Shown piece by piece: positions 24,940-33,676 of a stretch of DNA of 64,000 nt. Both the position numbers and the translations under genes were made by a program. This DNA comes from Alcanivorax sp. (GTDB lineage: Bacteria; Pseudomonadota; Gammaproteobacteria; Pseudomonadales; Alcanivoracaceae). The notes beneath the pieces are model-generated. The model saw only the letters and a list, made by a program, of their open reading frames with translations. It did no database searches and had not been told where the DNA came from. The stretch covers positions 310,001 through 374,000 of the forward strand of contig NZ_CP080267.1 of the NCBI RefSeq assembly GCF_019431375.1, written 5' to 3'. Numbering within the stretch: position 1 is the stretch's first letter; each line of letters begins with the position of its first letter.

Positions 24940-24960
24940 CTCTCCGCTCTGAGCGGAGAG
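24940..24960. repeat. Short GC-rich palindrome between mfd and csiV
   Basis: CTCTCCGCTC (24940-24949), one T, then GAGCGGAGAG (24951-24960). It can form an 8-bp stem with a TCTGA loop. No T tract follows on either side, so a terminator role is doubtful. Confidence 0.4.
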
Positions 24961-25108
24961 CCCAGTGCTTTCCATGCGCCCTTTGGTCCCGGTTGGGAGC
25001 GGACGTTTCCCCTGGAAATTGCACCCACGTGGTTTTTTATTTCAACGACTATAACCAGTTCACACGGTCAATTCACGACTAACAGCCTGACCGGTCGGTT
25101 TTCACGAG

Positions 25109-28100
25109 TTAACTGCCTGTGTCCTGTTTGATGCTCTGGGCAGACAGGCGTTTTAGAAGAGCGTCGACCACCTGAATTCGCTCCTCCGGTGTCTCACTGC
25201 TCTCGACAAAACGCAGGGCATTGGCGCCTTCCAGCTTGAAGCGGTTAGGGCCGGACTGGACCAGTTTGACAATGGTCAGCGGGTCCACCGGGGTGCGCTC
25301 GCCAAACTCCAGCTTGCCGCCGCTGGCGTGAGCATCGAGTCGAGTGATGCCCAGCCGTTCCGCCTGCTGGCGTAGCTCGGTGACCGCGAACAGGTTTTTC
25401 ACCGGTTCCGGCAGCAGGCCGAAGCGGTCGATCATTTCCACCTGCAGTTCTTTCAGGCCATCGCGGGTCTTGCAGCCGGCAATACGCTTGTAGAGGGTCA
25501 GGCGGCTGAACACGTCCGGCAGGTAGTCCTCGGGAATCAATGCCGGGATGCGCAGGTTCAGTTCCGGGCCGCCACTGAGGGGCTTCTCCACGTCCGGTTG
25601 CTCGCCCCGTTTCAATGCCTCCACTGCCTGCTCCAGCATCTCCATGTAGAGGCTGAAGCCGATGGTCTCGATGTTGCCGTGCTGTTCTTCCCCCAGCAAT
25701 TCCCCGGCGCCGCGAATTTCCAGATCCTGGCTGGCGAGCATGAAGCCGGCACCCAGGTCGGTGGCCTGTTCGATAGCTTCCAGGCGCTTGATGGCGTCCT
25801 TGGTCATTGCCTTGGGGCTGGGGGTGATCAGGTAGGCGTAGGCCTGGTGATGGCTGCGGCCCACCCGGCCACGCAACTGGTGCAGCTGGGCCAGGCCCAG
25901 TTTGTCCGCCCGGTCGATGATGATGGTGTTGGCGCTGGGCACGTCAATGCCGGTTTCGATGATGGTAGAGCAGACCAGCACATTGAAGCGACGGTGGTAG
26001 AAGTCGCTCATTACCGCCTCCAGCTCCCGCTCGCGCATCTGCCCGTGGGCAATACCCACACGGGCATCGGGCACCAGCTTGCGGATATCCGCGGCGGTTC
26101 GTTCCATGGTGTCGATGTCGTTGTGCAGGTAGTACACCTGGCCACCGCGGAGCAGCTCGCGGAGCAGGGCTTCCTTGATGGTGGTGTCGTTGTGCTGCTG
26201 CACAAAGGTCTTCACCGACAGGCGTTTCTGCGGCGGAGTAGCGATAATGGAAATGTCGCGCATGCCACTGAAGGCCATGTTCAGGGTACGGGGGATCGGC
26301 GTGGCGGTGAGGGTGAGGATGTCACACTCGGCGCGCATCTGCTTGAGGCGCTCCTTGTGGCGCACCCCGAAGCGGTGTTCCTCGTCCACAATGATCAGGC
26401 CCAGGTCGTTGAAGGACACGGTTTCCTGCAGCAATTGGTGGGTGCCTACCAGGATATCGACCTTGCCTTCTTTCAGGCGTTTCAGCACCTGGGTCTTGTC
26501 CTTGGCACTGCGAAAGCGCGACAGCACTTCGATATTTACCGGCCAGTCGGCGAAGCGGTCGGTGAAGGATTCGTAATGCTGCTGGGCGAGCAGGGTAGTG
26601 GGCACCAGTACCGCCACCTGGGTCTGGTTCTCCACCGCCACAAAGGCGGCGCGCATGGCCACTTCGGTCTTGCCGAAGCCCACATCGCCGCACACCAGCC
26701 GGTCCATGGGCTGGCTGGACTGCATGTCGGCAATCACCGAGGCAATGGCGGCCTGCTGGTCAGGGGTTTCCTCGAAGGGGAAGCCGGCGCTGAAGCGCTC
26801 GTAATCGCTCATGTCCACGTCGAACTGCTTGCCCTGGCGGGCTTCGCGGCGGGCGTAGGTATTGAGCAATTCCGCGGCCACGTCGTGGATCTTTTCCGCG
26901 GCCTTCTGCCGGGCCTTGCTCCACTGTTCGGTGCCCAGGCGGTTGAGCGGGGCGGTATCGCCGCCGCCGTAGCGGCTGATCAAGTGCAGGGAGGACACCG
27001 GCACGTAGAGTTTGTCGCCGCCAGCATATTCCAGCAGCAGGAACTCGTGTTGCTGGCGGTCCACTTCCATGTGGATCAGACCCATATAGCGGCCCACGCC
27101 GTGCTCCAGGTGCACTACCGGGGAGCCCTCGGTGAGTTCGCCCAGGGAACGGAAGGCCTGCTCGGCGGCGCCGTCGTCGCTGCTGGATTTACGGCGCCGG
27201 CGCTGCAGTACGCGTTCGCCGTAGAGATCGTTTTCGGTGACTACCAGCAGTTCGTGTTCGGGGGCGTAGAAGCCCGCATCCAGCTCGCCACGGGTCAGGC
27301 TCCAGCGCTCTGGCTGGGCGATAAAGTCTGGCCAGTTGTCTTTCAGGGCCGGCTGGATGCCGATTTTTTGCATCAGCTCCAGCAGAGCTTCGCGACGGCC
27401 AGCGGTTTCCGCACAGAGCAGGATGCGGGTGTCCGGGTGGGCGTCGGCGAAGGTGTGCAGTAGGGCGAGCGGGTTGCTGGCGCGCACATCGGCGGTGAGA
27501 GCCGGCATGTTGGCCACGTCGAAGTGAATGGCGTTGTCGCTATCCGCCTGTCGGGCACGGGGGTGCTGTTTGAGAGAAGCCGCCAGTTCTTCCGGGCGCA
27601 GGTACAACTTCCAGGGCGCGAGAATGGGGCGGTGGATATCGTGGCGGCGGGATTCGTAGCGTTGTTCCACATCGGCCCAGAAGTGCTCCACGGCGTTTTG
27701 ACAGCCGCCCAGTTCTACCAGCCGCACATCGTCGGGCAGGTAGTCAAACAGGGTGGCCATGTGTTCGAAGAACAGTGGCAGGTAGTACTCCAGCCCCGGC
27801 GCAGACAGGCCATCGGACACATCCTGGTAGAGCGGCACGCCGCGGGTGTCCACGTCGAAGGTGTCGCGGAAGGCGGTGCGGAAACGGCTGATGCCGTCGG
27901 CGCTGAGCGGGTATTCCGCTGCCGGCAGCAGGGTGATGTCGTCTACCTTGCCGGTGGAGCGCTGGCTTTCCGCGTCGAACAGGCGCAGGGATTCGATCTC
28001 GTCGTCGAACAGTTCGATGCGGAAGGGTTGATCGGCCCCCATGGGATAGATATCCATGATGGCGCCACGCACGGCGAATTCGCCGTGCTCGTAGACGTTG

Positions 28101-28588
28101 TCCCGCTGGCGGTAGCCGCAGGTCACCAGTCGTTGGCGGGTAGCTTCCATATTGAAGGTGTCGCCCACCTTGAGCAGGAAGCTGTTACCCGTGATGTGTA
28201 ACGGTGGGGCCAGCCGCTGCATCAGGGTATTCACCGGCACCACCAGAATGCCCTTGTGGCTGTTGGGTAGCTGGTGCAGCACGCGGATGCGGTCGCTAAT
28301 GATGTCCTGGTGGGGACTGAACAGGTCGTAGGGCAGGGTCTCCCAGTCCGGAAACAGCATCACCGGCGTGTCTGTGCCCTCATCGCCGCTACCGGCCAGG
28401 TAGAATTCCAGCGAATCGGCAATGTGTTGGGCGCGGCTGCTGTTGGGGGCCAGCACCACAAACAGATGGTCCTGGCTGCGGGCCAGCTCGGCCAGCACGG
28501 CAGCCATGCTGCCGCTGTCCAGCCCGGCCCAGTCTTTATAGTGTTCGCGGCCGGTGGGAAAGAGGGCGCTGTCGGGGAGTAACTTCAT
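25109..28588 (-). CDS. mfd: Transcription-repair coupling factor Mfd
   Basis: A 1159-aa ATP-dependent translocase that removes stalled RNA polymerase and recruits UvrA. Features in order: an N-terminal UvrB-homology region, the RNA-polymerase-interacting domain (HLEHGVGRYMGL through VPVSSLHLISRYGG), the translocase with Walker A GDVGFGKTE near 633 and the DEEHRFG box near 734, helicase motif RGRVGRS, and the C-terminal TRCF domain. I chose the ATG at 28588 because MKLLPDSALFP starts the domain; the longer frame from 28663 has no support. Length is close to E. coli Mfd (1148 aa). It diverges from tesB. Confidence 0.97.
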   Translation of the reverse strand: MKLLPDSALFPTGREHYKDWAGLDSGSMAAVLAELARSQDHLFVVLAPNSSRAQHIADSLEFYLAGSGDEGTDTPVMLFPDWETLPYDLFSPHQDIISDRIRVLHQLPNSHKGILVVPVNTLMQRLAPPLHITGNSFLLKVGDTFNMEATRQRLVTCGYRQRDNVYEHGEFAVRGAIMDIYPMGADQPFRIELFDDEIESLRLFDAESQRSTGKVDDITLLPAAEYPLSADGISRFRTAFRDTFDVDTRGVPLYQDVSDGLSAPGLEYYLPLFFEHMATLFDYLPDDVRLVELGGCQNAVEHFWADVEQRYESRRHDIHRPILAPWKLYLRPEELAASLKQHPRARQADSDNAIHFDVANMPALTADVRASNPLALLHTFADAHPDTRILLCAETAGRREALLELMQKIGIQPALKDNWPDFIAQPERWSLTRGELDAGFYAPEHELLVVTENDLYGERVLQRRRRKSSSDDGAAEQAFRSLGELTEGSPVVHLEHGVGRYMGLIHMEVDRQQHEFLLLEYAGGDKLYVPVSSLHLISRYGGGDTAPLNRLGTEQWSKARQKAAEKIHDVAAELLNTYARREARQGKQFDVDMSDYERFSAGFPFEETPDQQAAIASVIADMQSSQPMDRLVCGDVGFGKTEVAMRAAFVAVENQTQVAVLVPTTLLAQQHYESFTDRFADWPVNIEVLSRFRSAKDKTQVLKRLKEGKVDILVGTHQLLQETVSFNDLGLIIVDEEHRFGVRHKERLKQMRAECDILTLTATPIPRTLNMAFSGMRDISIIATPPQKRLSVKTFVQQHNDTTIKEALLRELLRGGQVYYLHNDIDTMERTAADIRKLVPDARVGIAHGQMRERELEAVMSDFYHRRFNVLVCSTIIETGIDVPSANTIIIDRADKLGLAQLHQLRGRVGRSHHQAYAYLITPSPKAMTKDAIKRLEAIEQATDLGAGFMLASQDLEIRGAGELLGEEQHGNIETIGFSLYMEMLEQAVEALKRGEQPDVEKPLSGGPELNLRIPALIPEDYLPDVFSRLTLYKRIAGCKTRDGLKELQVEMIDRFGLLPEPVKNLFAVTELRQQAERLGITRLDAHASGGKLEFGERTPVDPLTIVKLVQSGPNRFKLEGANALRFVESSETPEERIQVVDALLKRLSAQSIKQDTGS

Positions 28589-28744
28589 TAAGACCCGTGT
28601 CCTGCGTGTTCGGTGGGTGCGTATTGTAGCGGTGAGGGGCTCGCCCGGCCATTGCAGCAGCAACCATCTCTCTCACAGGGAGGGGGCTGAACATGCAGGC
28701 TGTCAGCGGTTAAGATGAGTTTTTGTTTGCGCTGAGGATTGGGT

Positions 28745-29623
28745 ATGAATGCATCGGTTCGGGAGCTGATGACGCTGTTTGATCTGGAACAGCTCGAGAA
28801 TAATTTGTTTAGAGGACAGAGCCAGGCCAATGGCCAGCAGAGTGTGTTTGGCGGTCTGGTGGCCGGGCAGGCGTTGCTGGCGGCCTCGAAAACCGTGCCC
28901 ACGGACCGGTCGGTGCACTCCCTGCACGCCTATTTCCTGCGCGCCGGGGATTTTAACAAACCGATCGTCTATGACGTGGATCGCATTCGAGACGGCAGGA
29001 GCTTTACCACCCGCCGGGTCAACGCTATCCAGCATGGCCGGCCGATCTTCTCGTTGGCGGCGTCCTATCAGGTAGAAGAGGAGGGCGTTGCCCATCAGGC
29101 GCCCATGCCGGATGTGGCCGGCCCGGAAGGCCTGGAGAATGACGAGGCGGCCCGGCAGAAGCTGGTGGCCCGCTTGCCGGAACAGTACCGCGAGGCGTTT
29201 CTTCAGGATCGTCCGGTGGAATTCCGTCCGGTTACCCCCCGTGATCCGATTTCGTCCCAGCCGGAGCCGCCGTTGCGGGAGGTGTGGTTCAAGGTGGTCG
29301 ATTCGGTTGACGCAGACCCCATGACCCAGCGGGCGCTGCTGGCCTACTGCTCGGATTTCGGGCTGATGGGCACCGCCATGTTGCCTCATGGCATGAATTT
29401 CTGGCAGCCCCATGTGCAGTGCGCCAGCATCGACCACGCCATGTGGTTCCACGGGGATTTCCGCATTGATGAATGGCTGCTCTATCGCAGTGAGAGCCCC
29501 TTTGCCGGTGGCTCCCGGGGGATGAACTTCGGTTCCATCTATCGCCAGGATGGCACGCTGGTGGCGTCGGTGGCCCAGGAAGGCCTGATGCGCCTGCACC
29601 GCTCGGACAGCCCAGCGGCATGA
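28745..29623 (+). CDS. tesB: Acyl-CoA thioesterase II
   Basis: A 292-aa double hot-dog thioesterase hydrolysing acyl-CoA to free fatty acid and CoA. The first hot-dog has FRGQSQANGQQSVFGGLVAG and LHAYFLRAGD; the second has IDHAMWFHGDFRIDEWLLY, holding the catalytic Asp near 230 equivalent to E. coli Asp204. The ATG at 28745 has GAGG at 28734. Its stop overlaps the next start as ATGA, so it is coupled to the uracil-DNA glycosylase gene. The link of these two functions is not obvious. Confidence 0.93.
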   Translation: MNASVRELMTLFDLEQLENNLFRGQSQANGQQSVFGGLVAGQALLAASKTVPTDRSVHSLHAYFLRAGDFNKPIVYDVDRIRDGRSFTTRRVNAIQHGRPIFSLAASYQVEEEGVAHQAPMPDVAGPEGLENDEAARQKLVARLPEQYREAFLQDRPVEFRPVTPRDPISSQPEPPLREVWFKVVDSVDADPMTQRALLAYCSDFGLMGTAMLPHGMNFWQPHVQCASIDHAMWFHGDFRIDEWLLYRSESPFAGGSRGMNFGSIYRQDGTLVASVAQEGLMRLHRSDSPAA

Positions 29624-30207
29624 GTCGGCTGATTCCTTTACTGGAGGAGGTGCGGGCCTGTCGGTTGTGCGAGGCCCATCTACCCCTGGGGCCGCGCCCG
29701 GTGGTGCGGGCCGGGGAGGGAGCCCGGTTGCTGATCGTGGGTCAGGCGCCGGGGACCCGGGTCCATGAAACCGGGGTGCCCTGGAATGATCCTTCCGGGG
29801 ACCGGCTGCGCGACTGGCTGCAGATGGACCGGGAAGCCTTCTATGACGAAAACCGCATTGCCATTATTCCCATGGGATTCTGTTATCCGGGCCGTGGCAA
29901 GGGCGGTGATTTGCCGCCCCGCCCGGAATGCGCCCCCCAGTGGCATGAACAGTTGCTGGCGGAGCTGCCGGATCTGCAGCTGACCCTGCTGGTAGGACAG
30001 TATGCCCAGAAGTACTATCTGCCGGCGCCGGGCAAGACCCTGTCTGACAATGTTCGTGATTTCGACCGGGCCCTGCAGTATGGCTACTTCCCGCTGCCTC
30101 ATCCCAGCCCGCGAAACCGGTTATGGCTGAGCCAGCGGCCCTGGTTCGAGGAAGAGGTGTTGCCGGTGTTGCGTGAACGTGTGAAAGCTTTGGGAGTCTC
30201 TGCATAA
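29620..30207 (+). CDS. Uracil-DNA glycosylase family protein with 4Fe-4S-type cysteines
   Basis: A 195-aa UDG-superfamily protein. Motif 1 reads GQAPGTRVHETGVPWNDPSG. Four cysteines are spaced C14-x2-C17, C88-x15-C104, the pattern of iron-sulfur family 4-like glycosylases, so a 4Fe-4S cluster is expected. The C-terminal motif PHPSPRNR corresponds to the HPS active-site region. It should remove uracil or a related base from DNA, but substrate is unproven. The last five codons, including TAA, lie inside the terminal inverted repeat of a MITE-like element, so the native C-terminus may have been altered. Confidence 0.85.
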   Translation: MSRLIPLLEEVRACRLCEAHLPLGPRPVVRAGEGARLLIVGQAPGTRVHETGVPWNDPSGDRLRDWLQMDREAFYDENRIAIIPMGFCYPGRGKGGDLPPRPECAPQWHEQLLAELPDLQLTLLVGQYAQKYYLPAPGKTLSDNVRDFDRALQYGYFPLPHPSPRNRLWLSQRPWFEEEVLPVLRERVKALGVSA

Positions 30208-30457
30208 CCCCTTGCGTACTCAGCGTGGCCTGAAGCGTGCAGATGTTGTGTCTTGTCTCGACGGGCAGGGTGGTTTCCTTTCCTAGAGGCAAGGCGCAGC
30301 AGATGTGCGCTTCAGGACACGCCCTCCGGGTCTTCCAGGCTGGCCCGTACTCGTCGTTGCGCTTTTTCGATGGATGGACATACACCTTCAAAAGCGCGCC
30401 TAGATTACGAGCCAGCCTGAAAGACTGAGCATGCAAGGGGTTGTGCAGAGACTCCCA
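30192..30457. mobile_element. 266-bp MITE-like palindromic element
   Basis: Terminal inverted repeats of 32 bp (30192-30223 and 30426-30457) match at 29 of 32 positions; both begin GGGAGTCTCTGCA. Inside are two hairpin pairs: CCTGAAGCG (30229-30237) with CGCTTCAGG (30308-30316), and a 17-bp arm near 30333-30349 pairing with 30404-30420 (two mismatches). There is no transposase frame. No clear target duplication was found. It fills most of the 412-bp gap before gap; bases 30458-30619 hold no gene and presumably the gap promoter (TATTAT at 30515 is a candidate -10). Confidence 0.75.
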
Positions 30458-30619
30458 TGTCCGTGAAACCGTAATATCCCCGCCATTTGGGTGGATAAAC
30501 GTGGCGTTTGGCGATATTATTCGCGCCCCAAACTCCACCGCCGGTGAACGCAGAAACCGGGCATTTCGGTGCCAGCCACGGTTTTCTTCACCCGAACCCA
30601 ACCTGAGAGGGGCATCTCC

Positions 30620-32059
30620 GTGAACAAACTGGAAGACCACTTCGGACGCTGGAAGAACCGCGAAGAAATCGCAGAAGCCATGATCCCGATGATCGGCAAG
30701 CTGCATCGCGAAAAGAATGTCACCACCACTGTTTACAGCCGTTCCCTGGTCAACAAGTCTGTTATCCAGATCCTGAAAGCCCACCGTTTCGTCAAGCAGG
30801 TCGAAGATTCCGAGCTGTCTGTGGTGGATTCCTTCCCCATTCTGCAGGAAGTGAACAAGCTGGACCTGGGCCCCTGCCGCATCGATATCGGCAAGCTGGC
30901 GGTAGAGTACAAGAAAGACAATCGCGGCCTCTCTATCGAGGACTATGTGCGCGAAGAGCTGGCCGAAGCGGTCAATAACAAGGGGCCAGTGCCCAGCTCA
31001 ACGGACGTGGTGCTGTACGGTTTCGGTCGTATCGGCCGTATCCTGGCCCGTCTGCTGATCGAGAAAGCGGGTTCCGGTGACGGTCTGCGCCTGAAGGCCA
31101 TCGTGGTTCGCGAATCCGGCAAGGGCGACCTGCAGAAGCGTGCCAGCCTGCTGCGTCGTGATTCTGTGCACGGCCCGTTTGCCGGCACTATCGCCGTGGA
31201 TGAAGAAGAAAACGCCATCATCGCCAACGGCAACTTCATCAAGGTTATCTACTCCAGCGATCCGTCTTCCATCGATTACACCGAGTACGGCATCAACAAT
31301 GCTGTGGTGATCGACAACACCGGTAAGTGGCGCGATTCTGAAGGTCTGTCCCAGCACCTGCAGTGCAAGGGTGTTGCCCGTGTCATGCTGACCGCGCCGG
31401 GTAAAGGTGATATGAAAAACATTGTTCACGGTGTGAACAATGACATGATCGAAGACAGCGACAAGATCATTTCTGCTGCCAGCTGCACCACCAACGCCAT
31501 CGTGCCGCCACTGAAAGCTCTGGAAGACAAGTTCGGCATTGAATACGGCCACGTGGAAACCGTGCACTCTTACACCAACGACCAAAACCTGCTGGATAAC
31601 TTCCACAAAGGTCCCCGTCGTGGTCGCTCCGCGCCCTTGAACATGGTGCTGACCGAAACCGGTGCGGCGACTGCTGCCGCCAAGGCGCTGCCGTCCCTGA
31701 AGGGCAAGCTCACCGGCAACTCTATCCGGGTACCGACCCCAAATGTATCCATGGCGATCCTTAACCTGACCCTGGGCAAGGAAACCACCCTGGAAGAGCT
31801 CAACGAGTACCTGCGTTGGGTGAGCCTGCATTCCCCGCTGCAGCGTCAGGTGGATTTCGTGAGCAGCCCGGATGCGGTATCCACTGACTTCGTGGGCTCC
31901 CGTCACGCTTCCGTGATTGATGCGGAGGCTACCATTGTCAGTGGGCGTCATTGCGTACTGTATGTGTGGTACGACAACGAGTTCGGTTACAGCTGCCAGG
32001 TACTGCGTATCCTGCAGCAGATCTCCGGGGTGGAATACCCGGCGTACCCGAAAGACTGA
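30620..32059 (+). CDS. gap: Glyceraldehyde-3-phosphate dehydrogenase, long form
   Basis: A 479-aa GAPDH of the long gammaproteobacterial type with about 130 residues before the Rossmann fold. The NAD motif GFGRIGR starts near 134, and the catalytic cysteine is Cys289 in SAASCTTNAIVPP. The phosphate-site segment NDQNLLDNFHKGPRRGRSA and C-terminal WYDNEFGYS are intact. GTG at 30620 is the start, with GAGAGGGG 8-15 bases upstream and no ATG better placed. This form is encoded next to mfd in pseudomonads and is usually assigned to gluconeogenesis. A hairpin terminator follows. Confidence 0.93.
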   Translation: MNKLEDHFGRWKNREEIAEAMIPMIGKLHREKNVTTTVYSRSLVNKSVIQILKAHRFVKQVEDSELSVVDSFPILQEVNKLDLGPCRIDIGKLAVEYKKDNRGLSIEDYVREELAEAVNNKGPVPSSTDVVLYGFGRIGRILARLLIEKAGSGDGLRLKAIVVRESGKGDLQKRASLLRRDSVHGPFAGTIAVDEEENAIIANGNFIKVIYSSDPSSIDYTEYGINNAVVIDNTGKWRDSEGLSQHLQCKGVARVMLTAPGKGDMKNIVHGVNNDMIEDSDKIISAASCTTNAIVPPLKALEDKFGIEYGHVETVHSYTNDQNLLDNFHKGPRRGRSAPLNMVLTETGAATAAAKALPSLKGKLTGNSIRVPTPNVSMAILNLTLGKETTLEELNEYLRWVSLHSPLQRQVDFVSSPDAVSTDFVGSRHASVIDAEATIVSGRHCVLYVWYDNEFGYSCQVLRILQQISGVEYPAYPKD

Positions 32060-32074
32060 ACGGCGTTTGAAAAG

Positions 32075-32098
32075 AAGCCCGCGCTGCGGGCTTTTTTT
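32075..32098 (+). terminator. Rho-independent terminator after gap
   Basis: AAGCCCGC (32075-32082), loop GCT, GCGGGCTT (32086-32093), then a run of T to 32098. It begins 16 bp after the gap stop. Confidence 0.9.
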
Positions 32099-32166
32099 CG
32101 GTGCATGACCCGTTTTTGTTTTGCACCAAAGTGGTTCTGTGCGACGAAAGGCGGGTCGGACGGTGC

Positions 32167-32195
32167 TGGCGAACGGGCAGGCGCGTCTTTATAAT
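32167..32195 (+). promoter_or_regulatory. Candidate nqr operon promoter
   Basis: A perfect -10 box TATAAT lies at 32190-32195. With a 17-bp spacer, TGGCGA at 32167-32172 would be a weak -35 (3 of 6). Transcription would begin about 125 bp before nqrA, leaving a sizeable 5' leader in which I see no known riboswitch. Confidence 0.45.
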
Positions 32196-32327
32196 GGCGC
32201 CGCCGGCTGCTGCCGGCTCCCAAGTGCAAATTCCGGTTTTAGCGAACATCCACGGCATTTTCCCGCTTTCGGGGCTTGCAGGCGGATGTGCCTCGACTTC
32301 AGCAACACGCAACGTGGGCGAGAAACT

Positions 32328-33674
32328 ATGATTAAAGTCAGGAAGGGCCTGGATCTGCCCATCGCTGGTGCACCGCGCCAGGCGATTGAGGAAGGCCACC
32401 AGGTTCGTTCTGTTGCCGTGCTCGGCGGTGACTATGTGGGCATGAAACCCACCATGGAGGTCCGCGAAGGAGATGTGGTCAAGAAAGGCCAGCTGATCTT
32501 CACGGACAAGAAAACCGAGGGTGTGAAATACACCGCTCCTGCCGCGGGCAAGGTGGTGGCGATCAATCGCGGCCACAAACGCGTCCTTCAATCAGTAGTA
32601 ATTGAAGTGGCCGAGCAGGAAGACGAAGTCACCTTTGATTCCTACAACGCCGACCAGCTAGCTGGCCTTGACCGTGAAGCGGTACAACAGCAGCTGGTGG
32701 ACTCTGGCGAGTGGACTTTGTTGCGGACTCGCCCATTTGGCAAGGTGCCTGCGCCGGGTAGCACACCGAATTCCATTTTCGTTTCCGTGCTCGATACCAA
32801 CCCGCTGGCCCAAGAGCCAGCACTGGTCATCAAGGAAAACGAACAGGCGTTCCGTCATGGCCTTGCCGTGTTGAGCCGTCTCACCGATGGCCCGGTCTGG
32901 GTATGCCGTGGCCCCAATACCGACCTGCCGAGTTTTGCCGGCGGTCAGGTACGTGAAGAAGCTTTCGCCGGAAAGCATCCGGCGGGTAATGTGGGTACAC
33001 ACATTCATCACCTGGATCCGGTTAGCCTGAAAAAGACCGTCTGGTCTGTGGGTTATCAAGACGTGATAGCCATTGGCAAGCTGTTCACAGAAGGCAAGAT
33101 CTACACGCAGCGAGTGGTGGCCCTGGCTGGCCCGCAGGTGAAAACGCCTCGTTCCCTGCGTACCCGCGTGGGTGCCAGCACCGACGATTTCGCACAGGCT
33201 GAGCTGAAAGAGGGTGATAATCGCCTGATCAGCGGTTCCGTATTCGGCGGGCACAATGCCCAGGGGCCGGTGGCGTTCCTGAGCCGCACGGCAAATCAGG
33301 TAACGGTGCTGTGTGAAGGCCATGAACGTCAATTGTTGGGTTACATCTCCCCGGGCGTGAATCGCTTCTCAGTGCTCAATATCTACCTGTCCAAGCTGAT
33401 GCCGAGCAAGCGCTTCAACTTCACCACCACCACTAATGGTTCCGAGCGGGCCATGGTGCCGGTGGGGGCCTACGAGGAAGTGATGCCGCTGGATATCCTG
33501 CCGACCCAGTTGCTGCGTGCACTGATTGTTGGCGATACCGACAGTGCCACGGCACTGGGCGCGCTTGAGCTGGTGGAAGAAGACCTGGCCCTGTGCACCT
33601 TCGTGTGCCCGGGCAAGTACGAGTACGGTCCGATTCTGCGCGACAATCTCACCACCATTGAAGCGGAGAGCTGA
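32328..33674 (+). CDS. nqrA: Na+-translocating NADH:quinone reductase subunit A
   Basis: A 448-aa peripheral subunit of the sodium-pumping NADH dehydrogenase, contacting NqrB at the quinone end. The start MIKVRKGLDLPIAG is the family N-terminus, so ATG 32328 is used rather than a longer frame from 32121. VREGDVVKKGQLIFTDKKTEG and YTAPAAGKVVAI form a lipoyl-like barrel near the N-terminus, and C-terminal SGSVFGGHNAQGP is typical. First gene of nqrABCDEF, with a TATAAT box upstream. Complete, with no odd features. Confidence 0.95.
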   Translation: MIKVRKGLDLPIAGAPRQAIEEGHQVRSVAVLGGDYVGMKPTMEVREGDVVKKGQLIFTDKKTEGVKYTAPAAGKVVAINRGHKRVLQSVVIEVAEQEDEVTFDSYNADQLAGLDREAVQQQLVDSGEWTLLRTRPFGKVPAPGSTPNSIFVSVLDTNPLAQEPALVIKENEQAFRHGLAVLSRLTDGPVWVCRGPNTDLPSFAGGQVREEAFAGKHPAGNVGTHIHHLDPVSLKKTVWSVGYQDVIAIGKLFTEGKIYTQRVVALAGPQVKTPRSLRTRVGASTDDFAQAELKEGDNRLISGSVFGGHNAQGPVAFLSRTANQVTVLCEGHERQLLGYISPGVNRFSVLNIYLSKLMPSKRFNFTTTTNGSERAMVPVGAYEEVMPLDILPTQLLRALIVGDTDSATALGALELVEEDLALCTFVCPGKYEYGPILRDNLTTIEAES

Positions 33675-33676
33675 GC

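Noticed and set aside
25598..27463. A 621-codon plus-strand open frame opposite mfd
   Set aside because: It lies entirely antisense to mfd, whose domains are unmistakable; its composition (His/Gly/Gln-rich) is that of a reverse-strand shadow in GC-rich DNA.
30181..30470. Target-site duplication GTGAAA on both sides of the MITE-like element
   Set aside because: The two GTGAAA copies are not adjacent to the ends (about 5 bp away on the left and on the right), so they are not a normal duplication.
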